Below are positions 6,103 through 14,659 of a stretch of DNA of 64,000 bases, in pieces. This DNA comes from Streptomyces caelestis (GTDB taxonomy: Bacteria > Actinomycetota > Actinomycetes > Streptomycetales > Streptomycetaceae), in contig NZ_JACHNE010000001.1 in the NCBI RefSeq assembly GCF_014205255.1, positions 6,882,001-6,946,000 on the forward strand. The letters run 5' to 3'. Every line of letters begins with the position of its first letter. Within the stretch, counting starts at the first letter, position 1. The notes beneath the pieces were generated by a model, which was not told the origin of the DNA, searched no databases, and saw only the letters and a program-made list of their open reading frames with translations. Both the position numbers and the translations under genes were made by a program.

Positions 6103-9009
6103 CTACCTGGTGGTCGAGAACACGAACGCGAACTCCGCCGGCTCGGCCTTCAGGAAGTACTGCGGCAGCGGGCCCGGGCCGCACGACTGCGAGCCGATGC
6201 CGTGCTGCCCGTGGTCGAGGTTGACCCACACCGTGTCGCCGGGTGTGAGGTCGGTGCGGTGCCGGGCCGCGTCCAGCTGCTCGGTGGTCCAGCGCCGCGC
6301 GGTGAACCAGAACTCCGGGTCGCCCTCGATCCGCAGACCGCCGAGCTCCACCCAGCGGACGTCGGCGCGGGCGCCGTTCTCCTGCGGGCGGAGGTACGGC
6401 GTCTGGAGCCCGTCCACCGTCGACCGCCAGCGGCCCACCATGGACGCCGTCCGGGTGTCCGGGTACGCCTCCCCCGGGCCGCCGCCGAACCACTCCACCC
6501 CGTCGGCCTCCGGCAGCCCGAAGCGGACGCCGAGCCGGGGCAGCGGCACCGTCCAGTCGCCCTCGGGCGTCACGGACACGGTCAGCTTCAGCCGCTCGCC
6601 GTCGGACGTCCAGCGGTACACCGTGTCCAGGCCCACCTCGCGGGCGGCGGGCGCCACCCGGGTGCGGACCGTCAGCGCGTCGTCGCCCGCCTCGACCGAG
6701 ACCAGGCGGTGCCGCATGCGGTGCAGTCCGAGCGTGCGCCACAGCATCCCGTAGCGGGTGTCGGTCTGCCATTCGGCGCCGTCGTCGTTGTCGGTCGGCG
6801 CCCGCCACACGTCCAGCCGCGGGGCGCTCACCTCGACGTCGCCGATCGACAGCAGCGCACCGGTGCGGGCGTCGAACGCGGCAGGGCCGAGGGTGAGCCG
6901 GTCCCCGTCGCGCACGGGCCGGTCGGTCGCGGGGAAGGCCGGCAGCGGCCGTGCCCCCGCGGCGAACTGCCCCCAGGCCACGACGTGGTCCTTCGCGGCC
7001 CACAGCGTGTCGTCCGCGAGCAGCGCCCGCACGGTCCACTGGCGTTCGCCGCCCCGGCCGTCCACGGGCGGCTCCGGCAGCTTCACCTCGGCGCTCTCGC
7101 CCGGCGCGAGCGCCGGTACCGACAGCGAACCCGACTCGACCGTCTCGCCGTCCACCTGGCACGACCACTCGAAGGCCAGCGCGGACAGGTCGGCGAAGTC
7201 CTGCTTGTTGGTGATCCGCACGATGCCGTTCGCGCCTCCCCCAAGTTCTCGGCTTCGCTCGAACAGGGGGGACCCCCATCCCTCGATGTGGACCGGCTCG
7301 ATGACCTTCTTGTACTCGACGAGGCCCGGCGACGGCGTCCGGTCCGGGAAGACCAGCCCGTCGCAGACGAAGTTGCCGTCGTGCAGCTCCTCGCCGAAGT
7401 CACCGCCGTAGGCGTAGCCCAGCTCGGCGTGCTTGACGCCGTGGTCGATCCACTCCCAGATGAACCCGCCCTGGAGCCGCTCGTACTTCTCGAACAGCTC
7501 CTGGTAGTCGGCGAGCCCGCCCGGGCCGTTGCCCATGGCGTGGCCGTACTCGCACTGGATGAACGGCAGCTCGCGGCGCTTGTGGGTGCCGCCGTCGAGC
7601 TTCTGCCCGATCTTGTCGACCTCGTCGTGGAAGGCGTACATCCGCGAGTACACGTCGGTGTCGCGGCAGTTCCAGTCGCCCTCGTAGTGCACCAGCCGCT
7701 CGGGGTCGCGGTCGTGGATCCACTCGGCCATGGCGGTGAGCCCGCGCCCGGTGCCGGCCTCGTTGCCCAGCGACCAGAAGACGACGGACGGGTGGTTCTT
7801 GTCCCGCTCGACCATCCGCGCGGCGCGGTCCAGCAGGGCCGGGGTCCAGCGGTCGTCGTCGACCGGGTTGTCCCGCCAGTCCTGCTCGGTGAAGCCGTGG
7901 GTCTCCAGGTCGCACTCGTCGATGACCCACAGGCCGTACTCGTCGCACAGGTCGAGGAAGGCCGGGTGCGGCGGGTAGTGCGAGGTGCGCACGGCGTTGA
8001 GGTTGTGCCGCTTCATCAGCAGCACGTCCTCGCGCATGGTCTCCAGGTCGAGCGCACGGCCCTGCTCGGGGTGCCACTCGTGCCGGTTGACACCCTTGAA
8101 GAGGACGGCCCTGCCGTTGACCTTGATCAGCCCGTCCTCCAGGACGACCGTGCGGAAGCCGATCCGCAGCGGCACCCGCTCGCCCTCGGTGGCCAGCACA
8201 CCGTCGTAGAGCTTCGGCGTCTCCGCGGTCCACGGCTCCACGACCACCGTCACCGACTCGCCGGTGGCGACGTCGATGTCCAGGGCCGGGACGGTCACCC
8301 GCCCGTCGACGTCGGAGTCGACGCGCAGGGTGCCCTCGCCGGTGGTGTGGTCGTAGGAGGCGTGCACGAAGAAGTCGCCCACGCCGCCCGCCGGGCGGTG
8401 CAGCAGCGTCACGTCACGGAAGATGCCCGGCAGCCACCACTGGTCCTGGTCCTCCAGGTACGACCCCGCCGACCACTGGTGCACGCGCACGGCCAGCACG
8501 TTGCCGCCCGGCTTCAGCAGATGCCCGACCGCGAACTCGTGCGGCAGCCGGGAGCCCTTGAACTCACCGAGCTCCGTGCCGTTCAGCCAGACCCGGGCGC
8601 AGGACTCGACACCGTCGAACCGCAGCACCGCCGAGCCGTCCGACGGCCAGTCGGACGGCAGGTCGAAGACGCGCAGGTGGTCACCGGTCGGGTTCTCCGT
8701 CGGGACGTGCGGCGGGTCCACCGGGAAGGGGTAGAGGTGGTTGGTGTAGATCGGGGACCCGAACGCCCCGTCGCCCTGGAGGACCCAGTGCCCGGGGACC
8801 GTGACCTCGGCCCAGTCCCCGGCCTCGTAGCCCTCCCCGGCGAACGAGTCGTCCTCGGCGTCGATCGTCGCCGACAGCCGGAAGCGCCAGCTGCCGTTCA
8901 GGGACAGGGACGGCGCGTCCGAGGACGCGTACCAGGCGCGGGGCGGCAGGGCCCCGCTGCCCGGGGAGACGTCCTCGACGTAGTCGACGGAGGTGGTGCG
9001 GAAAGACAT
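6103..9009 (-). CDS. lacZ: Beta-galactosidase, glycoside hydrolase family 2, 968 aa
   Basis: Full-length LacZ-type GH2 enzyme. The order is a sugar-binding jelly-roll domain (about 1-210, with NHLYPFPVDPPHVP), an Ig-like domain, a TIM-barrel from about 300, a further Ig-like domain and a small C-terminal beta-galactosidase domain. The acid/base glutamate is E417 in WSLGNEAGTGRG and the nucleophile is E487 in FIQCEYGHAMGN, both intact. It would hydrolyse terminal beta-galactosides, or related glycosides, brought in by the transporter encoded just upstream (12 nt gap). There is no signal peptide, so it is cytoplasmic. Residues about 578-592 (WGSPLFERSRELGGG) are encoded by a dispersed repeat inserted in frame. 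The insertion falls between domains and is probably tolerated. Confidence 0.93.
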   Translation of the reverse strand: MSFRTTSVDYVEDVSPGSGALPPRAWYASSDAPSLSLNGSWRFRLSATIDAEDDSFAGEGYEAGDWAEVTVPGHWVLQGDGAFGSPIYTNHLYPFPVDPPHVPTENPTGDHLRVFDLPSDWPSDGSAVLRFDGVESCARVWLNGTELGEFKGSRLPHEFAVGHLLKPGGNVLAVRVHQWSAGSYLEDQDQWWLPGIFRDVTLLHRPAGGVGDFFVHASYDHTTGEGTLRVDSDVDGRVTVPALDIDVATGESVTVVVEPWTAETPKLYDGVLATEGERVPLRIGFRTVVLEDGLIKVNGRAVLFKGVNRHEWHPEQGRALDLETMREDVLLMKRHNLNAVRTSHYPPHPAFLDLCDEYGLWVIDECDLETHGFTEQDWRDNPVDDDRWTPALLDRAARMVERDKNHPSVVFWSLGNEAGTGRGLTAMAEWIHDRDPERLVHYEGDWNCRDTDVYSRMYAFHDEVDKIGQKLDGGTHKRRELPFIQCEYGHAMGNGPGGLADYQELFEKYERLQGGFIWEWIDHGVKHAELGYAYGGDFGEELHDGNFVCDGLVFPDRTPSPGLVEYKKVIEPVHIEGWGSPLFERSRELGGGANGIVRITNKQDFADLSALAFEWSCQVDGETVESGSLSVPALAPGESAEVKLPEPPVDGRGGERQWTVRALLADDTLWAAKDHVVAWGQFAAGARPLPAFPATDRPVRDGDRLTLGPAAFDARTGALLSIGDVEVSAPRLDVWRAPTDNDDGAEWQTDTRYGMLWRTLGLHRMRHRLVSVEAGDDALTVRTRVAPAAREVGLDTVYRWTSDGERLKLTVSVTPEGDWTVPLPRLGVRFGLPEADGVEWFGGGPGEAYPDTRTASMVGRWRSTVDGLQTPYLRPQENGARADVRWVELGGLRIEGDPEFWFTARRWTTEQLDAARHRTDLTPGDTVWVNLDHGQHGIGSQSCGPGPLPQYFLKAEPAEFAFVFSTTR
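7235..7277 (-). repeat. Dispersed repeat copy embedded in frame in the beta-galactosidase gene
   Basis: On the minus strand this 43-bp segment begins GGGGGTCCCCCCTG, continues TTCGAGCGAAGCCGAG and ends ACTTGGGGGAGG. A second, slightly diverged copy lies at 32370-32410 outside any gene. The terminal C/G blocks (GGGGGTCCCCCC and GGGGGAGG) make it partly self-complementary. In the beta-galactosidase reading frame it encodes about 15 residues and introduces no stop. Confidence 0.7.
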
Positions 9010-9021
9010 CGGTCTCCTTGC

Positions 9022-9918
9022 TCAGCCCTTGATACCGGTCTGGGCGATCCCCTGCACCAGCCAGCGCTGGAGGAAGAGGAAGACGAACACCAGGGGCAGG
9101 ATGGAAATGGCCGTGGCCATGAAGATCATGTGGAAAACGACGGTCTGGTTGGTCATGTAGCTGGAGAGCGCCACCTGGACGGTCCACGAACTCGGATCCT
9201 GCCCGATGACCAGCGGCCACAGGAAGGCGTTCCAGCCCGCGATGAAGGTGATGGTCGCCATCGCCGCGAAGAAGTTCAGCGAGTTGGGTACGACGACACG
9301 CCAGTACGCACCCCAGTAACCCAGTCCGTCCATGCGCGCCGCCTCCTCCAGCTCCTTGGGGAACCCGAGGAAGTACTGCCGGAAGAGGAAGCAGGTGAAA
9401 CCACTGAACAGGCCCGGAATGATGAGCCCCCGGTAGGTGTCCACCCAGCCGAGCGAGGAGACGAGCACGAAGCTCGGCACGAAGGTGACGGCGGTCGGGA
9501 CCATCAGGGTTCCCAGGACGGCGTAGAACACCTTGTTGGCGTGCTTGTACGGGATGCGGGCCAGACCGTAGCCCGCGAGGGAGCACACCAGCAGGACGCC
9601 CACGGTGTGCAGGGTGGCCACGACCGCCGAGTTCCACAGGGTCTGGGCGAAGGGGACCGTCTCGTCGCCGAAGAGCTCGCTGATGTTGCCCCACTGGATG
9701 TCCGTGGGGAAGAACTTCCAGCTCTCTCCGGTGATCTCGGCGTCGGTGGAGAGGGCGTTGCGGACGAGGATGTAGAACGGGATCAGGAAGAGGAGGGCGG
9801 CGACGCCGGTGGCGATGTAGAGGCCGGTGGAGCTCATCACGCCGCCGCCGCGCCTCACCCGGCTGGGTGTGTCCGACTTCGGTGCGGACTTGCGCACCTT
9901 GGGGATGGTGGTGGTCAC
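9022..9918 (-). CDS. ABC sugar importer permease (MalG type), about 298 aa
   Basis: Six membrane segments and the permease EAA loop (KELEEAARMDGLGYWGAYWR) identify a CUT1-family sugar permease of the MalG side. The frame is open far upstream, but the protein begins at GTG 9918, overlapping the stop of the preceding permease as GTGA. The N-terminal arm (KVRKSAPKSDTPSRVRRGGG) is hydrophilic and is followed by the first helix, GLYIATGVAALLFLIPFYIL. It partners the MalF-type permease and the binding lipoprotein. No ATPase gene is nearby, so it likely shares a general ATPase such as MsiK, as known for other Streptomyces CUT1 systems. Confidence 0.88.
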   Translation of the reverse strand: MTTTIPKVRKSAPKSDTPSRVRRGGGVMSSTGLYIATGVAALLFLIPFYILVRNALSTDAEITGESWKFFPTDIQWGNISELFGDETVPFAQTLWNSAVVATLHTVGVLLVCSLAGYGLARIPYKHANKVFYAVLGTLMVPTAVTFVPSFVLVSSLGWVDTYRGLIIPGLFSGFTCFLFRQYFLGFPKELEEAARMDGLGYWGAYWRVVVPNSLNFFAAMATITFIAGWNAFLWPLVIGQDPSSWTVQVALSSYMTNQTVVFHMIFMATAISILPLVFVFLFLQRWLVQGIAQTGIKG

Positions 9919-10880
9919 TTGGACTCGTCCCCCCTTCCGAAGCCCATGATCTTGCCCTGGAGCAGGGTCACGGCGCAGATCAGCACGGTCAGGATGAGTG
10001 CGCCCGCGCTGCCGGCGCCGTAGTCCTGGCTCTCGCCCAGGGCCTTGTAGTACAGCTCCATGAGGGGTGGGCGGCCCCAGGTGGTCTTTGACAGCAGGTT
10101 GAAGAACTCGTCGAAGGCCTGGTAGGCGGCGACGAGCAGCAGCAGGATCACCGCGGTGGACGTGGCCCGCAGCTGGGGCAGGGTGATGTGCCAGAAGGTC
10201 TGCCAGCCCGACTTGGCGCCGTCGATGGCGGCGGCCTCGTACAGCTCGTCCGGGATGTTCTGCAGGGCGGCGATGAACAGGATCATGTAGAAGCCGGACT
10301 GCAGCCACAGCCGGGCGGTCACGATGACCAGCCAGTACCAGGGCGGGTTGGGGTCGATCAGCCAGGCGATGTTCTCGACCCCGAACCAGCCGAGGACCGT
10401 GTTCATCAGGCCGAAGCGGACCCCGCTGAAGATGGACATCTTCCAGATGAGCGACGCGGCGACGTAGCTGACCGCGGTCGGCAGGAAGAAGACCGACCGG
10501 AAGAACGCCCGCATGAAGCGCAGCCGGTTCACCAGCAGGGCCAGCCCCAGCGAAAGCGCCCAGGTGGTGGGCACGATGAACGCGGCGAAGACGGTGAAGG
10601 TGCCGAGCGAGCCGACGAAGTCGTCGTTCGTCAGCATGTAGACGTAGTTGTCGAAGCCGACGAACTTGTCGGGCGTGACGGTGAAGCGGGCTTCGAAGAA
10701 GCTGAGCCACAGGCTCCAGAGGATCGGCGCGTAGACGAAGATCGCCAGACCGATCAGGAACGGGCCGGTGAAGAGCCAGAAGGTGAAGGCCGGGCTGCCC
10801 CGCAGACCCCGCCGCGGCTTGGCCGGTGAGGCCTTGGCCGTGGCGGAGCCCGGGACGTCGAGCTTGGTGGTCGTCGACAT
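9915..10880 (-). CDS. ABC sugar importer permease (MalF type), about 321 aa
   Basis: The protein begins MSTTTKLDVPGS at ATG 10880, although the frame is open to 10946. After a short polar arm it has six membrane segments (FTFWLFTGPFLIGLAIFVYA first) and the EAA coupling motif PDELYEAAAIDGAKSGWQTF, as in MalF-side permeases of CUT1 importers. The gap to the binding-protein gene is 20 nt, and its stop overlaps the start of the MalG-type gene. The genetic link to beta-galactosidase suggests import of a beta-galactoside or a galactose-containing oligosaccharide. Confidence 0.88.
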   Translation of the reverse strand: MSTTTKLDVPGSATAKASPAKPRRGLRGSPAFTFWLFTGPFLIGLAIFVYAPILWSLWLSFFEARFTVTPDKFVGFDNYVYMLTNDDFVGSLGTFTVFAAFIVPTTWALSLGLALLVNRLRFMRAFFRSVFFLPTAVSYVAASLIWKMSIFSGVRFGLMNTVLGWFGVENIAWLIDPNPPWYWLVIVTARLWLQSGFYMILFIAALQNIPDELYEAAAIDGAKSGWQTFWHITLPQLRATSTAVILLLLVAAYQAFDEFFNLLSKTTWGRPPLMELYYKALGESQDYGAGSAGALILTVLICAVTLLQGKIMGFGRGDESK

Positions 10881-10900
10881 GTCGTGGTCCGTCCCGCGAC

Positions 10901-12166
10901 CTATCCGAACAGCTTCTTGAGCTCGCGGTTGACTGCCGTGTCGCACCTGTCGAGAGCCTTCTCCGGGTCCATGTTCTTGCGGACGCAGTTGGCGAAGACG
11001 TCCTCGAAAGCGGTGCGCATGGCCTGGGTCCAGCCGATGTTGTCGAAGTGGCCGAACTCGTTGAAGAGCTTGACGCCCTCAGCGGCGTTCCCCGACTTGA
11101 GCTTGTCGGCCTTCGCGGCGATCGAGGTGCGCGGCGGGATGTGGAATCCATAGGAGGTGGCCCAGTCCTCCTGGTACTCCGCCTGGTCGATCCACAGCCA
11201 CTTCACGTACTCCTTGGCCGCGTCGACGTTCTTGCCCTTGGCGTTGACGAACATCGACCAGCCGCCGTTGTAGACGGACGGCTTCCCGGAGTCCGTGACC
11301 TTCGGGAAGGGGAAGACGCCCCAGTCGTCGCCGAGCGCGTCCTGGATCGCCGGCATCGCCCACATGCCGCAGAACTGGATGGCGCACAGGCCCTGGTTGA
11401 ACGAGGAGGGGTCCCAGGACTCGGTCGGAGCGCCGAGGAGAAGGTCGCCGCTGGTGAACAGCTTGCGCATCTTCTTCAGGCCCTCGACGACGCCGTCCGT
11501 GTGGTAAGCGATCTCGTTCTTCTCGTTGAGGTGCTGGGCGCCGGACGACCAGATCAACGTGTCGTTCACGCTGTGCAGGTCGTTGCCCATGTACAGGCCC
11601 TTGACCTTGCCGGTGGTGAGCTTGGCGGCGGCCTCCATCAGCTCGTCGAGCGTGGTCGGCACCTCGACCTTGGCCTTCTCCAGCATCGACTTGCGGTAGA
11701 AGAAGAACTGCGGGTCGTCGATCATGCGGACGCCGTATATCTTCCCGTCCACCGTGTGCGACTTGATGTCGGCCGGGTTGAAGTCGTCCTTGACCGGCTC
11801 GACGAGGTCGGTCAGATCCGCCACCTGGCCGCTCCTGACCATCTGGATCTGCGGGTGGAACTCGAAGAGGTCCGGCGCGTTCTTGGTGAGCAGCGCTGAG
11901 AACAGCTTGCTCTCGAAGTCCGAGCTGGTGATCCACTGCGTGGTCACGTTGGCGTCCTTGTACGCCTTCGCGTACCGCTTGATGGCCTGCTCGGTGCCTG
12001 CCTCGCCGTACGCGTGGAACATCTGCGTCAGGTTGGTGCCCGACCCGGACCCGCCGCCGCGTCCGGTGTTGCTGCCGCACGCTGCGAGTCCGCCCGCGGC
12101 GGCCAGGCCCATCGCGGCCCGCAGTACGTTTCGGCGGTCCCAGTTCATGTTGCTCGATGCCGACAT
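10901..12166 (-). CDS. Sugar-binding lipoprotein of ABC importer, 421 aa
   Basis: The N-terminus NWDRRNVLRAAMGLAAAGG followed by LAAC is a lipoprotein signal with a lipobox; the paired arginines suggest possible Tat export. The mature region has the usual features of family 1 extracellular solute-binding proteins, for example ITSSDFESKLFSALLTKNAPDLFEFHP and GGWSMFVNAKGKNVDAAKEYVKWL. It captures the substrate outside the membrane and delivers it to the two permeases. It is the first gene of the uptake operon. Confidence 0.9.
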   Translation of the reverse strand: MSASSNMNWDRRNVLRAAMGLAAAGGLAACGSNTGRGGGSGSGTNLTQMFHAYGEAGTEQAIKRYAKAYKDANVTTQWITSSDFESKLFSALLTKNAPDLFEFHPQIQMVRSGQVADLTDLVEPVKDDFNPADIKSHTVDGKIYGVRMIDDPQFFFYRKSMLEKAKVEVPTTLDELMEAAAKLTTGKVKGLYMGNDLHSVNDTLIWSSGAQHLNEKNEIAYHTDGVVEGLKKMRKLFTSGDLLLGAPTESWDPSSFNQGLCAIQFCGMWAMPAIQDALGDDWGVFPFPKVTDSGKPSVYNGGWSMFVNAKGKNVDAAKEYVKWLWIDQAEYQEDWATSYGFHIPPRTSIAAKADKLKSGNAAEGVKLFNEFGHFDNIGWTQAMRTAFEDVFANCVRKNMDPEKALDRCDTAVNRELKKLFG

Positions 12167-12272
12167 GCTGACGTCCTTGTCTCGAGTGCGGCTGCGGCTC
12201 TTCGGCTCACTGCCTGATGGCTCACGAGCTGGCGGCTCGCGCCAGATGGCTCAAAGAGAGGTGCGGTGCGGG

Positions 12273-12302
12273 ACGCTAGAGCTTCGGCTAAGGCTTCGGC
12301 AA
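12273..12302 (-). promoter_or_regulatory. Predicted promoter of the beta-galactoside uptake operon
   Basis: On the minus strand TTGCCG (12302-12297), an 18-nt spacer and TAGCGT (12278-12273) form a good streptomycete vegetative promoter about 105 bp upstream of the lipoprotein start. The spacer itself contains repeats of GCCGAAGC. Confidence 0.45.
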
Positions 12303-12311
12303 GGGGTTGGA

Positions 12312-12353
12312 CGAAGTCTGTTCGAAGCGTTGTGTACGGTTCGTGATCTCGAA
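12312..12353 (-). promoter_or_regulatory. Cluster of TTCG/CGAA half-sites, candidate ROK operator
   Basis: Upstream of the predicted promoter there are three inverted TTCG/CGAA arrangements: CGAAgtctgTTCG (12312-12324), the palindrome TTCGAA (12321-12326) and GTTCGtgatctCGAAC (12339-12354). They lie between the operon promoter and the 3' end of the ROK repressor gene, the expected place for its binding site. No footprint evidence exists here; this is pattern only. Confidence 0.35.
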
Positions 12354-12386
12354 CATGCGGGAGTGGCGGAGGAGTTGCTTCCGCCG

Positions 12387-13685
12387 CTACGAGGGGGGCG
12401 CTGTGGTGCGGCTCCTCGCGGGGGTGGGGCGTTTGCCGTTTCTCTGCCCGACGATCTGGAGCGCCCCTTCGAGCGCGAACGTCGCCGCGCCCAGGCACAC
12501 CGGGTCGGTGGGGATCGGGGAGAGGACGATCTCGGTGGCGGCCAGCGGCCGCGGCAGTGCGTGCCGGGCGACGGCCTCGCGCACCTCGTGCAGCAGCGGT
12601 TCGCCCAGGGTGCGGGCGACCCAGCTGCTCAGCACGACGATCTCGGGGTTGAACAGGTTCACCAGGTCGGCAACGCCGGCGCCGAGGTAACGGGCCGTCT
12701 CCTGGACCACCTTGCGTGCCACCGGGTCGTCCGCCGCGACCCCGCGGGCCAGCGCGTCGATGGTCGCCGTCTGGTCCTCCGGGTGCAGCAGCGTGCTGTC
12801 CGGGCCGAGTTCGCGCAGGTTGAGCATGATGCCGCGCGCGCCGACGTACGTCTCCACGCAGCCGTGGTTGCCGCAGCGGCACAGGCGTCCGTCCAGCACC
12901 ATCGTGGTGTGGCCCCACTCCCCGGCGCTGTTGCTCACCCCGCGGTGCAGCCCGCCGCCCAGGACGAGCCCGGCGCCCACCCCGGTCCCGAGGTTGACCA
13001 CGACGGCGTTCCCCCGCCCCCGCGCGGCCCCGAACCACAGCTCGGCCACCGCGCTGGCCCGCAGCGGGTTGTCCAGGTACAGGGGATAGGCGATGTGCTC
13101 GGTGAGCAGGTCGAGCAACGGCACGCCGTGCCAGTCCCAGTTGGGCGCGTACTCCGAGATGCCGGTGGCGCGGTCCACCTGCCCCGGCACGCTCACCCCG
13201 ACCCCGAGCACCCGGGCGCCCTCGATGCCGGCCTGGGTCACCACCGAGCCGACCGCGGTGGCCACATGGCCCACCACCTGCTCCGGCAGGCTCTCGCCGG
13301 CGCGGACGTCCTCCTCGGCGCGGGCGAGGACGTTCAGTCCCAGGTCGAACAGCTCGACATGCACGTACGTCTCGGCGATGTCGACGCCGATCAGCGCGCC
13401 CCCCGAGGAGTTGACCGCCACCAGGCCCCGGGGGCGGCCGCCCGCCGAGTCCTCGAAGCCGACCTCCGTGATCATGCGGAGGTCGAGCAGCTCGCCGACG
13501 AGTGTGGCGACCGTGGCGAGACTGAGGCCGGTGGCGGCCGCCAGCTCCTGCCGGGAGGTCGGTGACTCGGCGATGATCTGGCGCAGCACCTCGTAGCGGT
13601 TCGCGGTGCGGATGTCACGTGATGTGCGCTTCACCGGGGTGCCCATCCCTTCCCAGACCAGCTCGGGCCGGGTCGACTTCGGCAC
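12387..13685 (-). CDS. ROK-family transcriptional repressor, 432 aa (or 419 from the ATG at 13646)
   Basis: An N-terminal winged helix (SPTSRQELAAATGLSLATVATLVGEL) is joined to a ROK sugar-kinase-like domain with the glycine-rich VVVNLGTGVGAGLVLGGGLHRG and the zinc site GHTTMVLDGRLCRCGNHGCVETY. ROK repressors bind a sugar or sugar phosphate and release DNA. Its position just upstream of, and in the same direction as, the beta-galactoside uptake operon suggests it controls that operon and perhaps itself. The start is uncertain: the GTG at 13685 lies 12 nt downstream of a good -10 box, while the ATG at 13646 has GGGAAGG unusually close to it. Confidence 0.88.
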   Translation of the reverse strand: MPKSTRPELVWEGMGTPVKRTSRDIRTANRYEVLRQIIAESPTSRQELAAATGLSLATVATLVGELLDLRMITEVGFEDSAGGRPRGLVAVNSSGGALIGVDIAETYVHVELFDLGLNVLARAEEDVRAGESLPEQVVGHVATAVGSVVTQAGIEGARVLGVGVSVPGQVDRATGISEYAPNWDWHGVPLLDLLTEHIAYPLYLDNPLRASAVAELWFGAARGRGNAVVVNLGTGVGAGLVLGGGLHRGVSNSAGEWGHTTMVLDGRLCRCGNHGCVETYVGARGIMLNLRELGPDSTLLHPEDQTATIDALARGVAADDPVARKVVQETARYLGAGVADLVNLFNPEIVVLSSWVARTLGEPLLHEVREAVARHALPRPLAATEIVLSPIPTDPVCLGAATFALEGALQIVGQRNGKRPTPARSRTTAPPS

Positions 13686-13697
13686 CGGCGCGGCGCA

Positions 13698-13726
13698 AGG
13701 CTATGGGCTGCCGGGACTTTCGACAA
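13698..13726 (-). promoter_or_regulatory. Predicted promoter of the ROK repressor gene
   Basis: TTGTCG (13726-13721), a 17-nt spacer and TAGCCT (13703-13698) on the minus strand. A transcript starting about 7 nt downstream of the -10 would have almost no leader before the GTG at 13685. Confidence 0.45.
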
Positions 13727-13804
13727 GGGGTTAGGAAAGGGGCTATATAAAGTGCGCTCCTGGTGAGGGCCGGTGGGGGCCGTCGGTGGCTGATCGCAGC
13801 CCGC

Positions 13805-14524
13805 TCATGAAGCCTCAGGTGATGTCCCGCTCGCGGGGCAGGCCGCTGCCTCGCTCCGGGGGGCCGCGCTCGCGACGGCCGCCGAGAGATGCCGCTGCAC
13901 CGGCTCGGGCAGTGTGCTGCCGTGCACGGTGCCCACCAGATCCCGGGCCAGATGGTGCAGCTTGGTGTTGGTGTTCTGGGAGGTCCTGACCAGCACGCTC
14001 CAGGCCGCCTCGGGACTCAGGCCGAAGGAGGCCATCAGGATGCCGCGGGCCAGGTCGATGGTCGGCCGGGTCTGCATGGCCCGTCGCAGTTGGGCGACTT
14101 CGGCACGGAGTTCCTGGCCCTCGTCGCCCGTGCGCGGGCCGGGCGCGTCCGCGGCCGGGCGTGCGGCGTCCTGGTGCGGGCCCGGGGCTGCGAACAGCTC
14201 GCGGGCGCCGGTCAGATCGAGCAGGCGCTCGACCGCGAGGCCGCTGGAGCGGACAGTGACCGTCTTGCCCTCGTCGAGGGCGCGCGTCCGCAGGTCGAGC
14301 AGCATGGTGAGACCGGAGCAGTCGCAGAACCCCACCGCGTCCAGCCGCAGGTCGATGCCGCTGCCCGACAACGTGAGGATGTCGTACAGGTCCGGCAGCA
14401 GCCGCCGACTGCCCAGGTCCAGTTCACCCCACACGGTGACGGTCATCCGGTCGCCGTCCGGCACGACGTCCATGGACGCCATGCACGGCGGGATCGCCGT
14501 CACCGGGTGCGCAGGGTCCGGCAT
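13805..14524 (-). CDS. STAS-ANTAR domain protein, 239 aa
   Basis: Residues about 20-110 form a STAS domain of the anti-sigma-antagonist type (VWGELDLGSRRLLPDLYDIL, then DAVGFCDCSGLTMLLDLRTR). Here a Cys-Asp-Cys-Ser replaces the more common phosphorylatable serine context, with the Ser still present. Residues about 132-195 form an ANTAR RNA-binding module (LRRAMQTRPTIDLARGILMASFGLSPEAAW, given in two overlapping halves of the same helix bundle). ANTAR proteins bind tandem hairpins in mRNA to prevent termination. A STAS partner-binding domain fused to it suggests output controlled by a kinase/phosphatase partner switch rather than by a receiver domain. It is divergent from the small winged-helix gene. 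Confidence 0.8.
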   Translation of the reverse strand: MPDPAHPVTAIPPCMASMDVVPDGDRMTVTVWGELDLGSRRLLPDLYDILTLSGSGIDLRLDAVGFCDCSGLTMLLDLRTRALDEGKTVTVRSSGLAVERLLDLTGARELFAAPGPHQDAARPAADAPGPRTGDEGQELRAEVAQLRRAMQTRPTIDLARGILMASFGLSPEAAWSVLVRTSQNTNTKLHHLARDLVGTVHGSTLPEPVQRHLSAAVASAAPRSEAAACPASGTSPEAS

Positions 14525-14614
14525 GCCCCGTTCTCCCTCGTCTGTTCGCCCTGCTCTTCGTCTTCCAGCGTTGCCTCTCTACCCCACACCCGTCAACCAA
14601 TACATGAAACGCAG

Positions 14615-14659
14615 TACGTGTTTTTGAATACGTGTACGCCTGGTCGCTAGAGTTGGGGC
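14615..14659 (+). promoter_or_regulatory. Predicted leaderless promoter with direct repeats
   Basis: TTGAAT (14624-14629), an 18-nt spacer and TAGAGT (14648-14653) end exactly 6 nt before the ATG at 14660, so transcription should begin at or next to the start codon. TACGTGT occurs twice (14615-14621 and 14629-14635), 14 bp apart and flanking the -35, as expected for a repressor or autoregulator site. Confidence 0.5.

Noticed and set aside
6202..10023. A 1273-codon open frame on the plus strand opposite the beta-galactosidase and permease genes
   Set aside because: It is the antisense shadow of well-supported genes; high GC at third positions suppresses stops. No family motif or ribosome site is seen.
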